Assembly (NCBI GenBank): GCA_030666795.1
Contig: DAOUXC010000002.1
Location: 1-44,952, forward strand
From: Desulfobacteraceae bacterium
GTDB lineage: Bacteria > Desulfobacterota > DSM-4660 > Desulfatiglandales > Desulfatiglandaceae
DNA: 44,952 nt
Reading direction: 5' to 3'
A program made the position numbers and the translations under genes. Under the pieces are notes generated by a model. It saw only the letters and a list, made by a program, of their open reading frames with translations. It was not told the origin of the DNA and ran no database searches. Below, in pieces: positions 7,643-15,813 of the stretch (positions are counted from its first letter, which is position 1; the number at the start of each line of letters is the position of its first letter).

Positions 7643-8236
7643 GTGACTGTTATGAAAAGATGCGTGTGTCTTCTCCTGATGACATTTTGTGTTTCAATGA
7701 TTTTTGTTTGCGACCTTTCCGCGAAGCAAATCAAAGAAACACCCAGATTTCCCACCCCCTTTCTGCTGACCTCCGCGGGACAGAGCCCGGACGCTTTGAT
7801 GGTCAAAATCATCTCCAAGCGAAAAAAGCTCGATATGAAATACAACCTGCTCGCCCAAACGTCCGACCTGGCGGATATCAAGAGCCTGTTGCTGGTCATG
7901 GGCGTCAGCATGAAAGGGCTTGGAACCGCGGGTATCAAGCTGGAAAAGGAAGTGGCACGGGTTCACGGCTTAATCAAAGAGGCTAAGAAGAAAAAGATTA
8001 AAGTCATCGGAATGTTCGCGGGAGGCGCCGGGGGCCGGGGGGGCAGAGACAAGCTGACCGATTCGGTGATCTCTCAGGTCGCCCCGAGGGTCGACCATCT
8101 TGTGGTGATCAAGAGCGGCGATAAAGACGGTTTCATCAAGGGATTGGCTGAAAAAAACAATATCCCGATCACGTACATGAAAAACATTCTGGAACTCAAG
8201 AAAATCGTCCCCGCGCTTTTTTCGGGGAAAAAATAG
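7643..8236 (+). CDS. Secreted DUF6305-type protein
   Basis: A 197-residue protein with a signal peptide (about 1-27, ending DLSAKQ). The mature part resembles what I recall as the DUF6305 family: PTPFLLTSAGQSPDA near the start, a central Asp/Lys-rich segment, IKVIGMFAGGAGGRGG, then HLVVIKSGDKDGF. The alternating hydrophobic strands and helices suggest a Rossmann-like alpha/beta fold. The glycine-rich loop (about residues 131-139) could bind a phosphate or carboxylate. I chose GTG at 7643 because GGAGG ends 7 bases before it; an ATG at 7652 would be too far from that site. No enzyme activity is known. Its place between the transport genes and hydrolases suggests a periplasmic binding or accessory role. 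Confidence 0.65.
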   Translation: MTVMKRCVCLLLMTFCVSMIFVCDLSAKQIKETPRFPTPFLLTSAGQSPDALMVKIISKRKKLDMKYNLLAQTSDLADIKSLLLVMGVSMKGLGTAGIKLEKEVARVHGLIKEAKKKKIKVIGMFAGGAGGRGGRDKLTDSVISQVAPRVDHLVVIKSGDKDGFIKGLAEKNNIPITYMKNILELKKIVPALFSGKK

Positions 8237-8244
8237 AAGGGGTT

Positions 8245-8276
8245 CGTCATTTTCGCGCGCGGTCGCTTGAATGACG
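8245..8276 (+). other. Intra-operon hairpin
   Basis: CGTCATT (8245-8251) pairs with AATGACG (8270-8276) around an 18-base GC-rich loop, in the 78-bp gap before the C45 gene. No T-run. It may affect mRNA stability or differential expression. Confidence 0.35.
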
Positions 8277-8314
8277 GGAATCCCTGATCAGGCACTATTT
8301 GAAGAGGACATCAC

Positions 8315-9865
8315 ATGAGATCATCAATGCGGCTTTTGGTATGCGTTCTCCTGTCAACATGCTTATTTACCACATTCAGTCTTCCCGCCCTGGCCGGGGA
8401 GGCCGAAGACCGTTACCGGCCCATCGGCGCGGTCCCGGGATATAACCCGAGAGTCCAGTACTATGAAGTGCCCGAAGGTTTTCCGAAGTATGACGACACC
8501 GTGATATTTATCGGAAACATCCGGGGCGACTGGCGCGAAATGGGTTACCAGTACGGGGAGCGTGCCGGGAGTCTGATCCTGAATGTCTACAATTATCTTA
8601 TTGGACATTTCAAGGTGAGATTCGGTCTTCCGCACCTGCGCGAGGATCTTGAGCGTTATTCGAAGGTGATCCGGGACTATTCTCCCCAGATGATTGAATT
8701 CATGAAGGGGATCGGTGAGGGCGCGTCGGAAGTCCTGGGGGAATCAACCCATTCCAAAGATCTGACCGATTTTGAGAAGATCCTTTTGATCAACGTTTAC
8801 CTGGACCTGGATTTCGGGCACCCCAAACCGGAATTTCATAAAGGCAAGACAACACCCATACCCGGACAGCGAACCGGACAATCCGTCCATAAAAAGTTTG
8901 CGGCGCAGCACTGTACCGGTTTTGCCGCCAGTGGAAACGCCAGAGGTCCCCTCCTGTCTCCGACCAAAAACCGGGAGACTCTTATCGCCAATAACTATGA
9001 TCTCCCCAAATTTGTGCCCGGCGGATGGAGTGTCGCTTACGTGGCGACTCCGAAGGATCCGAAAGCCCATTGCTTCTGGTCCATGCAACCGGCGGGCGTG
9101 GTTGGGGGTTACAATCTCATCGTCAATGACCGGGGTGTGGGGATCGGCAATTTTTTCGGCGGCAGGAGCACGGACGAAATTGACTTCGGCCTGGCGATCG
9201 CGCCGCTGATGGTCCACGCGGCGGCCTATTGCGGCAGCGCCAGGGAAACAATCGACATGATGACCCTGGGAAGCCCGGATTATCGAAAAAAATCAAACAG
9301 AAAAACCATACTCCAGACCGGGCCCTGGGCCTACCTGATCGCGGACCCCGATGAGGTGGCCGTCCTTGAGGTCAGTTCCCACAGGCATGCGGTAAGAACC
9401 CCCGGAGACATGAACGAGGCGGGCAACTACGTTGTCTACGCCAACTGGTACGGATCAAAAAAATACTATGACGAGAACAATCAACTCGTGAGTGAGCCCA
9501 TGGGTATCCAACCGCCGGAATTTCCCGAAAGATACCATACATTTGACTGGTATATCAAACACCACTTCGGTGAAATCGACGCTGACACGGCCAAGGAGAT
9601 GCAGGGAATTCGCTATTTTTATGAGGAAAAAACCGGCAAAAAGATTGAATTCCTCGAAGACAGCAACATCCCCGTTTACATCGGCAAGCATACGCCCTGC
9701 GCGTACTGGGGGGCGGCGATCGACGTGGATATGGGGGGAACCGTTCATGCGGCTCAGGCGATTCTGAGAAAAGACGGGAAGACCAAAATCTACTGGGTAC
9801 AGGGAAGACCCTGCGAATGGGTCGGCCCCTGGCAAAGCGTGGACTTCTCAGGATATCGGAAGTAA
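8315..9865 (+). CDS. Secreted C45-family acyltransferase/hydrolase (Ntn fold)
   Basis: A 516-residue precursor with a signal peptide (about 1-28, ending PALAGEA). It resembles the C45 group (acyl-CoA:6-aminopenicillanate acyltransferase-like), whose members cut themselves to free an N-terminal Cys nucleophile and then split or transfer amide bonds. The likely nucleophile is Cys200 in AQHCTGFAASG, followed by the usual TLIANNYDLP and the later GGYNLIVNDRGVGIG core. The 170-residue stretch between signal and Cys would be the small chain after processing. The ribosome site is AAGAGGA. Location: periplasm or exported. In this block it may act on gamma-glutamyl or acyl-amide bonds; the family is broad, so the substrate is open. 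Confidence 0.78.
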   Translation: MRSSMRLLVCVLLSTCLFTTFSLPALAGEAEDRYRPIGAVPGYNPRVQYYEVPEGFPKYDDTVIFIGNIRGDWREMGYQYGERAGSLILNVYNYLIGHFKVRFGLPHLREDLERYSKVIRDYSPQMIEFMKGIGEGASEVLGESTHSKDLTDFEKILLINVYLDLDFGHPKPEFHKGKTTPIPGQRTGQSVHKKFAAQHCTGFAASGNARGPLLSPTKNRETLIANNYDLPKFVPGGWSVAYVATPKDPKAHCFWSMQPAGVVGGYNLIVNDRGVGIGNFFGGRSTDEIDFGLAIAPLMVHAAAYCGSARETIDMMTLGSPDYRKKSNRKTILQTGPWAYLIADPDEVAVLEVSSHRHAVRTPGDMNEAGNYVVYANWYGSKKYYDENNQLVSEPMGIQPPEFPERYHTFDWYIKHHFGEIDADTAKEMQGIRYFYEEKTGKKIEFLEDSNIPVYIGKHTPCAYWGAAIDVDMGGTVHAAQAILRKDGKTKIYWVQGRPCEWVGPWQSVDFSGYRK

Positions 9866-10000
9866 GATTTCGGATCCTGTAGAAATCAGTTATATGTCCA
9901 CGGGAAGGAGGTTACGCTGAAAATAACGGGTTGTCGTATTGATATGGACGGATAAAACAGTTTTTTTATCATTTATTAAGGAAAAGGGAGGAGAGGAAAG

Positions 10001-11332
10001 ATGAGAATATTTAAGGTGGCATTGATTGCTGTGATGGTATGCCTGATGACTGTTTCCCTGAGTTTTGGAAAAGAGCCGTTAACCGTTAAACCGGAAAGTG
10101 TGGGCATGTCATCGGATCAGCTTAAAAATATCGATGAACAGGTGAAAAAGTATATTGACAGCGAAAACATGGCCGGCGCGGTGGTACTGGTTGCCCGCCA
10201 TGGAAAAATCGCCTATCTGAAGGCCTTCGGAAACGCGGAAAAGGAAAAAAACAAGCCGATGACGACGGACGCCATTTTCCTGGTTGCCTCCATGACAAAG
10301 GCATTGACCGCGACGTCCATCCTGCAGTTGGTGGATCAGGGAAAAATCCTTTTGACGGATCCGATTTCGGCGTATGTCCCCGAATTCGCCAAACCGCAGG
10401 TCGCCGTGCAGGACAAGAACGGTAAGATCAAACTGGTCAAGGCGAAACGGGAGATCACTTTCCATGATCTGTTGACCATGACTTCGGGTATCGGATGTAC
10501 CCGCTGTTTCGGTACTCCGGCAGGGGACTTTGTCACGAACCTGATGATTCAGGCAAAAATCAAGGACGGGATGGCGGTCTATGACGGAACCATCGGGGAC
10601 GAGACCAAGAACATCGCGGGTATCCCGTTGATGTTTCAACCGGGCGAAGGTTTCAATTACTCCGATCCCGGAGTCATCGCGCTCGGTCATCTGGTTGAAG
10701 TTATTTCAGGAATGAGTTTGGACAAATACATGGAGAAGAACATCTTCAAGCCCCTGGGGATGAGCGACACGTGCTTTTTTGAGCCAAAGTCCAAGCTTTC
10801 AAGGGTTGCCGACTATTATTATGGTCATGATGGAAAAAATGGAAAAAAAGGTGATAAATTCATTAAAGATTACCTGGGTCCCTATGCCGAGTATGAAAGG
10901 GAAATGTCCTTCACCGACAAGCAATCCTTTTTTGCCCCATGCGCGGGTATACACTCTACTGCCGCGGATTGGATGAGCTTTGTCCAGATGCTCTTAAACG
11001 GCGGCGTGTATAACGGAAAACGCCTCTTGAGCAAACAGGCGGTTAAACTGATGACAACCAACCAGATCGGGGAAAAAGTCTTTCCTTTCTGGAATAACCG
11101 CTGGGGATACATGGTCGATATCCAGGAAGACAACGTAGCGGATATGCCGAACGATTCCTATATGGGCGGGGAAGGCGCTTTTGGCTGGGTTGGTTTCTAT
11201 GGCACACGATGGTTCGCCAACCCGAATGAAGATACGGTGATGGTCTTTATGACTCACGTCTACTGGTTCTTTGACGTATCTCCGCTCCAGAATAAAATCG
11301 CGCACATCATCAACCGCGCGGTCATCGATTAA
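10001..11332 (+). CDS. Secreted serine hydrolase, beta-lactamase class C/DD-peptidase fold
   Basis: A 443-residue precursor with a signal peptide (about 1-23). The active-site SxxK is Ser97-Met-Thr-Lys100 in FLVASMTKAL. The second motif reads Tyr220-Ser-Asp (NYSDPG), where many relatives have Tyr-x-Asn. The third region is GFYGTRWFANP near the end. Such proteins hydrolyse amide or ester bonds (penicillin-binding protein-like, D-aminopeptidase, esterase), and the sequence does not tell which. A strong site (GGGAGGAGAGGAAAG) lies before the ATG. The 135-bp gap upstream is longer than elsewhere in the block and contains a possible separate promoter (TTGTCG/TAAAAC, about 9931-9958, weak). D-amino-acid or glutamyl peptide cleavage would fit the polymer genes next door; inference only. 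Confidence 0.85.
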   Translation: MRIFKVALIAVMVCLMTVSLSFGKEPLTVKPESVGMSSDQLKNIDEQVKKYIDSENMAGAVVLVARHGKIAYLKAFGNAEKEKNKPMTTDAIFLVASMTKALTATSILQLVDQGKILLTDPISAYVPEFAKPQVAVQDKNGKIKLVKAKREITFHDLLTMTSGIGCTRCFGTPAGDFVTNLMIQAKIKDGMAVYDGTIGDETKNIAGIPLMFQPGEGFNYSDPGVIALGHLVEVISGMSLDKYMEKNIFKPLGMSDTCFFEPKSKLSRVADYYYGHDGKNGKKGDKFIKDYLGPYAEYEREMSFTDKQSFFAPCAGIHSTAADWMSFVQMLLNGGVYNGKRLLSKQAVKLMTTNQIGEKVFPFWNNRWGYMVDIQEDNVADMPNDSYMGGEGAFGWVGFYGTRWFANPNEDTVMVFMTHVYWFFDVSPLQNKIAHIINRAVID

Positions 11333-11351
11333 AAGAACCATCTTGGATAGA

Positions 11352-11424
11352 GGTGTTTGAGTGCCGGCGTCCTGAAAACGACGGGTTACGGTTACCCGGC
11401 GCGGGACAAAGCCACTCAAACACC
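11352..11424 (+). repeat. 12-bp perfect inverted repeat with structured interior
   Basis: GGTGTTTGAGTG (11352-11363) pairs perfectly with CACTCAAACACC (11413-11424), enclosing 49 bases that contain the doubled word GGTTAC and a GTCC/GGAC pair. It lies between the serine hydrolase and pgsB. It could be an RNA structure in the transcript or a binding site. The family is not recognised. Confidence 0.55.
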
Positions 11425-11437
11425 CGGCCCGAACAGT

Positions 11438-11458
11438 GCCTTTTTCATATAAAAAGGC
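11438..11458 (+). terminator. Hairpin before pgsB, terminator-like
   Basis: GCCTTTTT (11438-11445), loop CATAT, AAAAAGGC (11451-11458), then TTT. A second small hairpin CAAGC/GCTTG follows (11464-11477). The T-run is short, so partial termination or processing is more likely than a full stop. Confidence 0.4.
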
Positions 11459-11503
11459 TTTCGCAAGCAGAGGCTTGAGCTTAAATCAACAACCCCGGAA
11501 ACC

Positions 11504-12688
11504 ATGCCTTACCTTCTCATCCTGATCACCGTCACAGGCTACTTGATCCTGGAAAAAATACTCCACAGGAAGAGGCTGAATGCCATACCGATTCGTGTTC
11601 ACGTGAATGGGACAAGGGGAAAAACAAGCGTGACGCGCCTGATCGCGCGTATGCTCAGGGAGAACGGCGTTCGGACGGTTGCCAAAACCACGGGGGACGC
11701 GGCGCTCTTCATTGGCCCCGACGGTCGTGAACAAAGTTGGAAAAGACGGGGACCCGCGCGCATCCAGGAACAGGTCACATTCATCCGCAGGGCGGCTGCC
11801 CTCAAGGCTGAAGCAATTGTCGTCGAGTGTATGGCACTGGCGCCCCCGCTGCAGTTCACATCGGAGGCGGACATGATTCAGTCCACCATCGGAGTGATCA
11901 CCAATGTGCGGCCCGACCATTTTGAGGTCATGGGAAAAACCCTGGATGACATTGCCGCCTCGCTCAGTGCCGGCATTCCGAGAAACGGGATACTGGTCAC
12001 ATCTGAAAATCGATATCTTTCCTTTTTCAAGTCCCGTGCGGCCCGGTTAAATACCAGGGTCTGCCTGACGGATAAGTATGATGCGGATTTCGAGAAAGGA
12101 TTCACAGGAAATAAGGGCGCCCGAGAAAATGAGCTGACAGCCAGAAAGGTATGCCGCCTGGTTGAAGGAATGTATTCGAAAACAGCACAATTTTCACTCC
12201 ATGAAAAGGGTTGTGAAGACAATCCGGTATACGTAAAAAAAGAACGCAAATCCGGACACATCCATTTTATCGATGCCTTTTCCGCCAATGACATTGAATC
12301 CGCGAAACAGATCCTCGATCGGATATCTTTTGATGAAAAATATCCGCGGCCTCTGGTTGCCGTCCTCAACAATCGATCGGACAGGCCCCTAAGAATGCTT
12401 TCATTCGCCTCCTTTGTCGCCCGGGAGACCGCGTTCAAGCACATTGTGCTGGTGGGTGATCATCAACGGCTGGCCAGGAGGCATATTTACAGAAACATGG
12501 GCGGCCGCTCCGTTGATGCCGCCAAGGAACGCCCTGTCCACCTTTTTGGAAAGGGATCGCCCGGGAAAGTCCTTAAGACCCTTGAGCGGCAGGTAAACGC
12601 AAAGGAATGGACCCTGGTTGGGCTGGGCAATCGCAAAGGAACGGGCGCTGATCTGTCGCGCTATTTTCAATTGGAAGAAAACCCATGA
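11504..12688 (+). CDS. pgsB: Poly-gamma-glutamate synthase ligase subunit PgsB/CapB
   Basis: A 394-residue protein, the same length as Bacillus PgsB (about 393). It has an N-terminal membrane anchor (about 3-20) and a Mur-ligase-like ATP-binding core with P-loop NGTRGKTS (35-42). Further family marks are AIVVECMAL, GVITNVRPDHFEVMG (metal and nucleotide site) and the C-terminal ALVGLGN-like end. PgsB makes gamma-amide bonds between glutamates using ATP at the inner membrane, together with PgsC. Its stop overlaps the pgsC start by 4 bp (ATGA), so the two are coupled. A GGAAA site lies before the ATG. Confidence in the family is high; whether the product is pure polyglutamate here is not shown. 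Confidence 0.93.
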   Translation: MPYLLILITVTGYLILEKILHRKRLNAIPIRVHVNGTRGKTSVTRLIARMLRENGVRTVAKTTGDAALFIGPDGREQSWKRRGPARIQEQVTFIRRAAALKAEAIVVECMALAPPLQFTSEADMIQSTIGVITNVRPDHFEVMGKTLDDIAASLSAGIPRNGILVTSENRYLSFFKSRAARLNTRVCLTDKYDADFEKGFTGNKGARENELTARKVCRLVEGMYSKTAQFSLHEKGCEDNPVYVKKERKSGHIHFIDAFSANDIESAKQILDRISFDEKYPRPLVAVLNNRSDRPLRMLSFASFVARETAFKHIVLVGDHQRLARRHIYRNMGGRSVDAAKERPVHLFGKGSPGKVLKTLERQVNAKEWTLVGLGNRKGTGADLSRYFQLEENP

Positions 12689-13131
12689 TTCTCGCCGAGT
12701 CAATCGCCATAGGACTTGTCCTGGGCTTTGTGATCTATGAATGGATAGGGCTTTCCCCCGGGGGTCTGGTTGTGCCGGGGTACCTTGCCCTGTACTGGAA
12801 CCGCCCGGGAATGATCATCAGCACCCTGGCCATATCCTTTGCCGTCTATGGCCTTGTCCGTCTTCTCTCGAAGGTGACCATTTTGTACGGGAAAAGGCGG
12901 TTTCTGCTTATGATTCTCACGGGCTATGCTTTGCGATGGATTTACGAGGTCTACGTCATCCGCTTCAGCATGTTTTATACGGAAGTGGATGTCATCGGAT
13001 ACATTATACCGGGTCTCATTGCCAATGAGATGGATCGTCAGCGCGTGATCCCGACCCTGTCCCTGATGGTGACGGTTTCCATTATGGTTCGGTTGATCCT
13101 CATGGCAACGGGCCGAATATATTGGAACTGA
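12685..13131 (+). CDS. pgsC: Poly-gamma-glutamate synthase membrane subunit PgsC/CapC
   Basis: A 148-residue inner-membrane protein, matching PgsC length (about 149). It has about four or five hydrophobic segments and the family mark GLSPGGLVVPGYLAL near residue 27-41. Also typical are the segment ending YWNRP and, later, GYIIPGLIANEMDRQ. PgsC pairs with PgsB and probably forms the membrane part of the synthase or export path. Translation is coupled to pgsB by overlap. No PgsA/CapA gene (metallophosphoesterase-like exporter partner) follows; a PgsW-type protein takes that position. Confidence 0.92.
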   Translation: MILAESIAIGLVLGFVIYEWIGLSPGGLVVPGYLALYWNRPGMIISTLAISFAVYGLVRLLSKVTILYGKRRFLLMILTGYALRWIYEVYVIRFSMFYTEVDVIGYIIPGLIANEMDRQRVIPTLSLMVTVSIMVRLILMATGRIYWN

Positions 13132-13161
13132 AACACTCAATCCAAACCCGGTGCACATGCA

Positions 13162-14247
13162 ATGGACTATAACCCCGACTCAAAAACACGCCAAAAGGGC
13201 CTGCTGGGCGCCGCTTTCCTTGCCGTCCTGTTGCTGGTGTTGAGTGAATATGTCGTAACGCCGGAAAAGGATCGGCACGAATACGGGAAGGCGGCGGCCG
13301 TCCTGATGCACCGGGCCCTCGATGCTGTTAAAAAAGAGAAACAGAGAATCGGGATCGCCATTGAGTCACGGGAGGATCCTAACGGAACCGGTATCATCGG
13401 AGAGGAATATTCGGACCTGACCAGCACATTGGGATCGCTTTCAGCGAAAAGGACTTCAACAAATCCCCTTTTTGCCGCGGTTATCGTGGACATGATAAAA
13501 GATTGCGGGCTCACAGAGGGAGACCGGGTGGCCATTACTTTTTCAGGATCTTTCCCGGCCCTGAATATTGCCGCGCTTTCAGCCGTTCACACACTGAAAC
13601 TGAACCCGATCATCACGAGTTCCATAGGCGCGTCATCCTATGGGGCGAACCATCCTGAACTGACGTGGCTGGACATGGAACGGGTCTTAAGAGAAAACAG
13701 TATCTTCCCTTACCGGTCAAGGGCCGCCTCACTGGGGGGTATCATCGACACCCAGGGGGGGCTGGACGGGACGGGAATGGAAACGGGATTGAAAGCGATT
13801 CAAAGGAACCACGTTCCATTTCTGGATGAAAAAGGAAAGGAAACACTGATCGCTGATATTCAAAAGCGACTGGAGTTATTTGAAGACCGGGACGCTGAAA
13901 AGAACATCGCGCTCTATATAAACGTCGGCGGGTCCCTTGCGGCTCTCGGAAATTGCCCCGAATCCTACTCTCTTCGAACGGGGCTGTTGAAAGACATCGC
14001 TTTTCGCGATCATCCGCAAAAGGGGATCATCTTTATCATGAGTGAACAGGGAATTCCGGTCATTCATCTCCTGAACATCAAAAAGATCGCGCGCCGTTAC
14101 GGACTTCCCATCGATCCTGTACCCCTCCCTGAACTCACCAGCACCGTAATGCCGGGAACGCGAAAACCTTCCCGTTTTTTCGCGGCCATCAGTTTCGTGG
14201 TCCTATGTGTGCTCCTTTTTTATTTGAACAGGAAAAGCCGTCCGTGA
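13162..14247 (+). CDS. pgsW: Poly-gamma-glutamate system protein (PgsW type)
   Basis: A 361-residue protein with an N-terminal anchor (about 12-30) and a C-terminal membrane span (about 338-356), leaving a roughly 300-residue domain outside the membrane. Its motifs are GIIGEEYSDLTSTLGSLSAK, AITFSGSFPALNIA, SSIGASSYGANHPELTWLDM and LYINVGGSLAALGNCPE. I recall this as the poly-gamma-glutamate system protein found beside pgsB and pgsC in loci that lack PgsA. No catalytic site is established, and the alpha/beta layout is not assigned by me. It is the last gene of the block and is convergent with the next one. Confidence 0.78.
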   Translation: MDYNPDSKTRQKGLLGAAFLAVLLLVLSEYVVTPEKDRHEYGKAAAVLMHRALDAVKKEKQRIGIAIESREDPNGTGIIGEEYSDLTSTLGSLSAKRTSTNPLFAAVIVDMIKDCGLTEGDRVAITFSGSFPALNIAALSAVHTLKLNPIITSSIGASSYGANHPELTWLDMERVLRENSIFPYRSRAASLGGIIDTQGGLDGTGMETGLKAIQRNHVPFLDEKGKETLIADIQKRLELFEDRDAEKNIALYINVGGSLAALGNCPESYSLRTGLLKDIAFRDHPQKGIIFIMSEQGIPVIHLLNIKKIARRYGLPIDPVPLPELTSTVMPGTRKPSRFFAAISFVVLCVLLFYLNRKSRP

Positions 14248-14341
14248 CAGAGGTCTCCCTCCTTTTCTTCAAGGCGTCCGGAGTCCACCGCGCTTTCTCT
14301 CACTCTTTGCCCGCTTAGAAGACCAGCCGCCGGTCAGGCGC

Positions 14342-14764
14342 TTATTTGATGTAATAGCCTGAAACTCTCCAGTTTCCGTCTTTATCCAGCATGGGGGTGA
14401 CTGTTTCGATCGCTGATTTTTTGTTTTCAAACGAGGCCCGGAAACGTATCACCACGTACTGTCCGTCCGGGGCGCCGGGCAGTGAAGTCCTGCAGGTCCG
14501 GCTCTTGAGTTTCCTTGAAACGAGCTTGCCAAGAGGCATCCGCGCGGCCAGGAGCGACTGCTCCCACTGCTCCTTTTTGACGGCTTTTTTGAAGTATTCC
14601 GCCGCTTCGCTCCAACTGTCCGCGTATTTACACTCATCTACCAGGGTCAACCATTTCCGGGCCGCGGATGTTGCAGCCTTCTCCTTCTCGAGGTCCGTTG
14701 CCAACCCCGGTACGGCAACAATTATCATACCCACAAAAATCAGACATGCGATCCCGCGAATCAT
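14342..14764 (-). CDS. Secreted DUF4019 domain protein
   Basis: A 140-residue precursor with a signal peptide (about 1-23, ending PGLAT). The mature domain matches the DUF4019 pattern: WLTLVDECKYADSWSEAAEYFK, WEQSLLAARMPLG, the SLPGAPDGQYVVIRF segment, and a final GNWRVSGYYIK. These are small periplasmic proteins without known activity. I chose the ATG at 14764 because AAGGAGAAG lies just upstream; the frame extends further but without a site. It is monocistronic and convergent with pgsW. Confidence 0.82.
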   Translation of the reverse strand: MIRGIACLIFVGMIIVAVPGLATDLEKEKAATSAARKWLTLVDECKYADSWSEAAEYFKKAVKKEQWEQSLLAARMPLGKLVSRKLKSRTCRTSLPGAPDGQYVVIRFRASFENKKSAIETVTPMLDKDGNWRVSGYYIK

Positions 14765-14890
14765 AATTTCTTCTCCTTGACTATTATGAAGTTTGGTCCG
14801 GTTCATAATAGTCTGGTTATTTAGATACCAAGTCAAGAGCAGACTCAACACTTTTTATTTGGCGTAAGACCGAATGTTGGTCGGCGCGGC

Positions 14891-15622
14891 TCACCGGTCT
14901 TCCGGGTTTTCCGGCAGGACCCCGTTTTCGAGACAGTACCGTGAATAATTCGGATAACTCAATGCATCAAGCCGTCTGAGCGTTTCCGTGGTGTCATACG
15001 CCAGCCGACCCAGCGCGATCCGGCCGTTCACCGTATCGAAGGTCGCGTAACTCGCCCGGGGGTCGCCGTCCCTGGGTTCTCCCACGCTGCCCGGATTGAC
15101 GAGGATCCTGTTTTTGACATGCTTGATATAGGGGATGTGTGTGTGCCCGGTGACCATAACGTTCGCCCGGATATTTTCATAGTGCCGGTGCAGTTCCGAC
15201 GCGGGGACGTTCAGATCGAGGTAGTGGTTCAGCACCAGACCGGGGCCGGTATGGTTCATGTAAAACGAGATGCCGTTCATTGTAAACCTGCATTCTCTGG
15301 GAAGTCCTGCCAGGTATTGTCTGTCCTCATCCCTGATCGCCCGTTGCGTCAGTTCCGTTGCCCGGTCGATGGCCGCCGCGTAATTGGCGTATCTTTCCGA
15401 CAGGTAATCCGACGATTTTTTGTTCTGTGCCACCACGTCATCATTGTTTCCCCGACAGATATGGGTGCAGACCGATTTGACGGTTCGGATGCACTCATGG
15501 GGATACGGATAATCGACCACCAGATCGCCGCAGCAGATGAGCACATGGTGGGGCACTTTTTTCATTACGGCGTCCAGCGCATGAAAATTACCATGAATAT
15601 CTGATACAATGAGAATCTTCAT
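14891..15622 (-). CDS. Metallophosphoesterase (YfcE/MJ0936-like)
   Basis: A 243-residue soluble calcineurin-like phosphoesterase. Metal-site motifs are complete: SDIHGN (7-12), CGDLV, GNNDD (the GNH position reads Asn, as in many small family members), MNHTG, and GHTHIP. An NPGSVGEPRDGDPRASYA stretch is typical of the YfcE group. It probably hydrolyses phosphodiester or phosphomonoester bonds with two metal ions; substrates range from cyclic nucleotides to small phosphates. No signal peptide. The ribosome site is weak. It is close kin in layout to the third phosphoesterase at 39220-40038. Confidence 0.88.
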   Translation of the reverse strand: MKILIVSDIHGNFHALDAVMKKVPHHVLICCGDLVVDYPYPHECIRTVKSVCTHICRGNNDDVVAQNKKSSDYLSERYANYAAAIDRATELTQRAIRDEDRQYLAGLPRECRFTMNGISFYMNHTGPGLVLNHYLDLNVPASELHRHYENIRANVMVTGHTHIPYIKHVKNRILVNPGSVGEPRDGDPRASYATFDTVNGRIALGRLAYDTTETLRRLDALSYPNYSRYCLENGVLPENPEDR

Positions 15623-15813
15623 TCAGGTCCAATCATTTCATTTTGGTTTGAGTAGATATAACGCATGTAAAGAAGAGTAATAGACTATTCGATCAGCCGG
15701 TAGCCGTTTTCTCGGACGATAGCCTCTCCCTTAGCATCTCACGTTTCAATATCCTATCCATACTGCTCATTGTTCATCAAGGGTCAAGAGTAGGCCCCAT
15801 TACTTTCTTTGTA

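Noticed and set aside
9906-9957. AAGGAGG site followed by a short frame before the serine hydrolase gene
   Set aside because: No ATG, GTG or TTG at a suitable distance; only a CTG, and 12 codons. Probably chance.
11504-12688. pgsB as a plain Mur ligase or folylpolyglutamate synthase
   Set aside because: Length, membrane anchor and the overlapping pgsC gene all fit PgsB instead.
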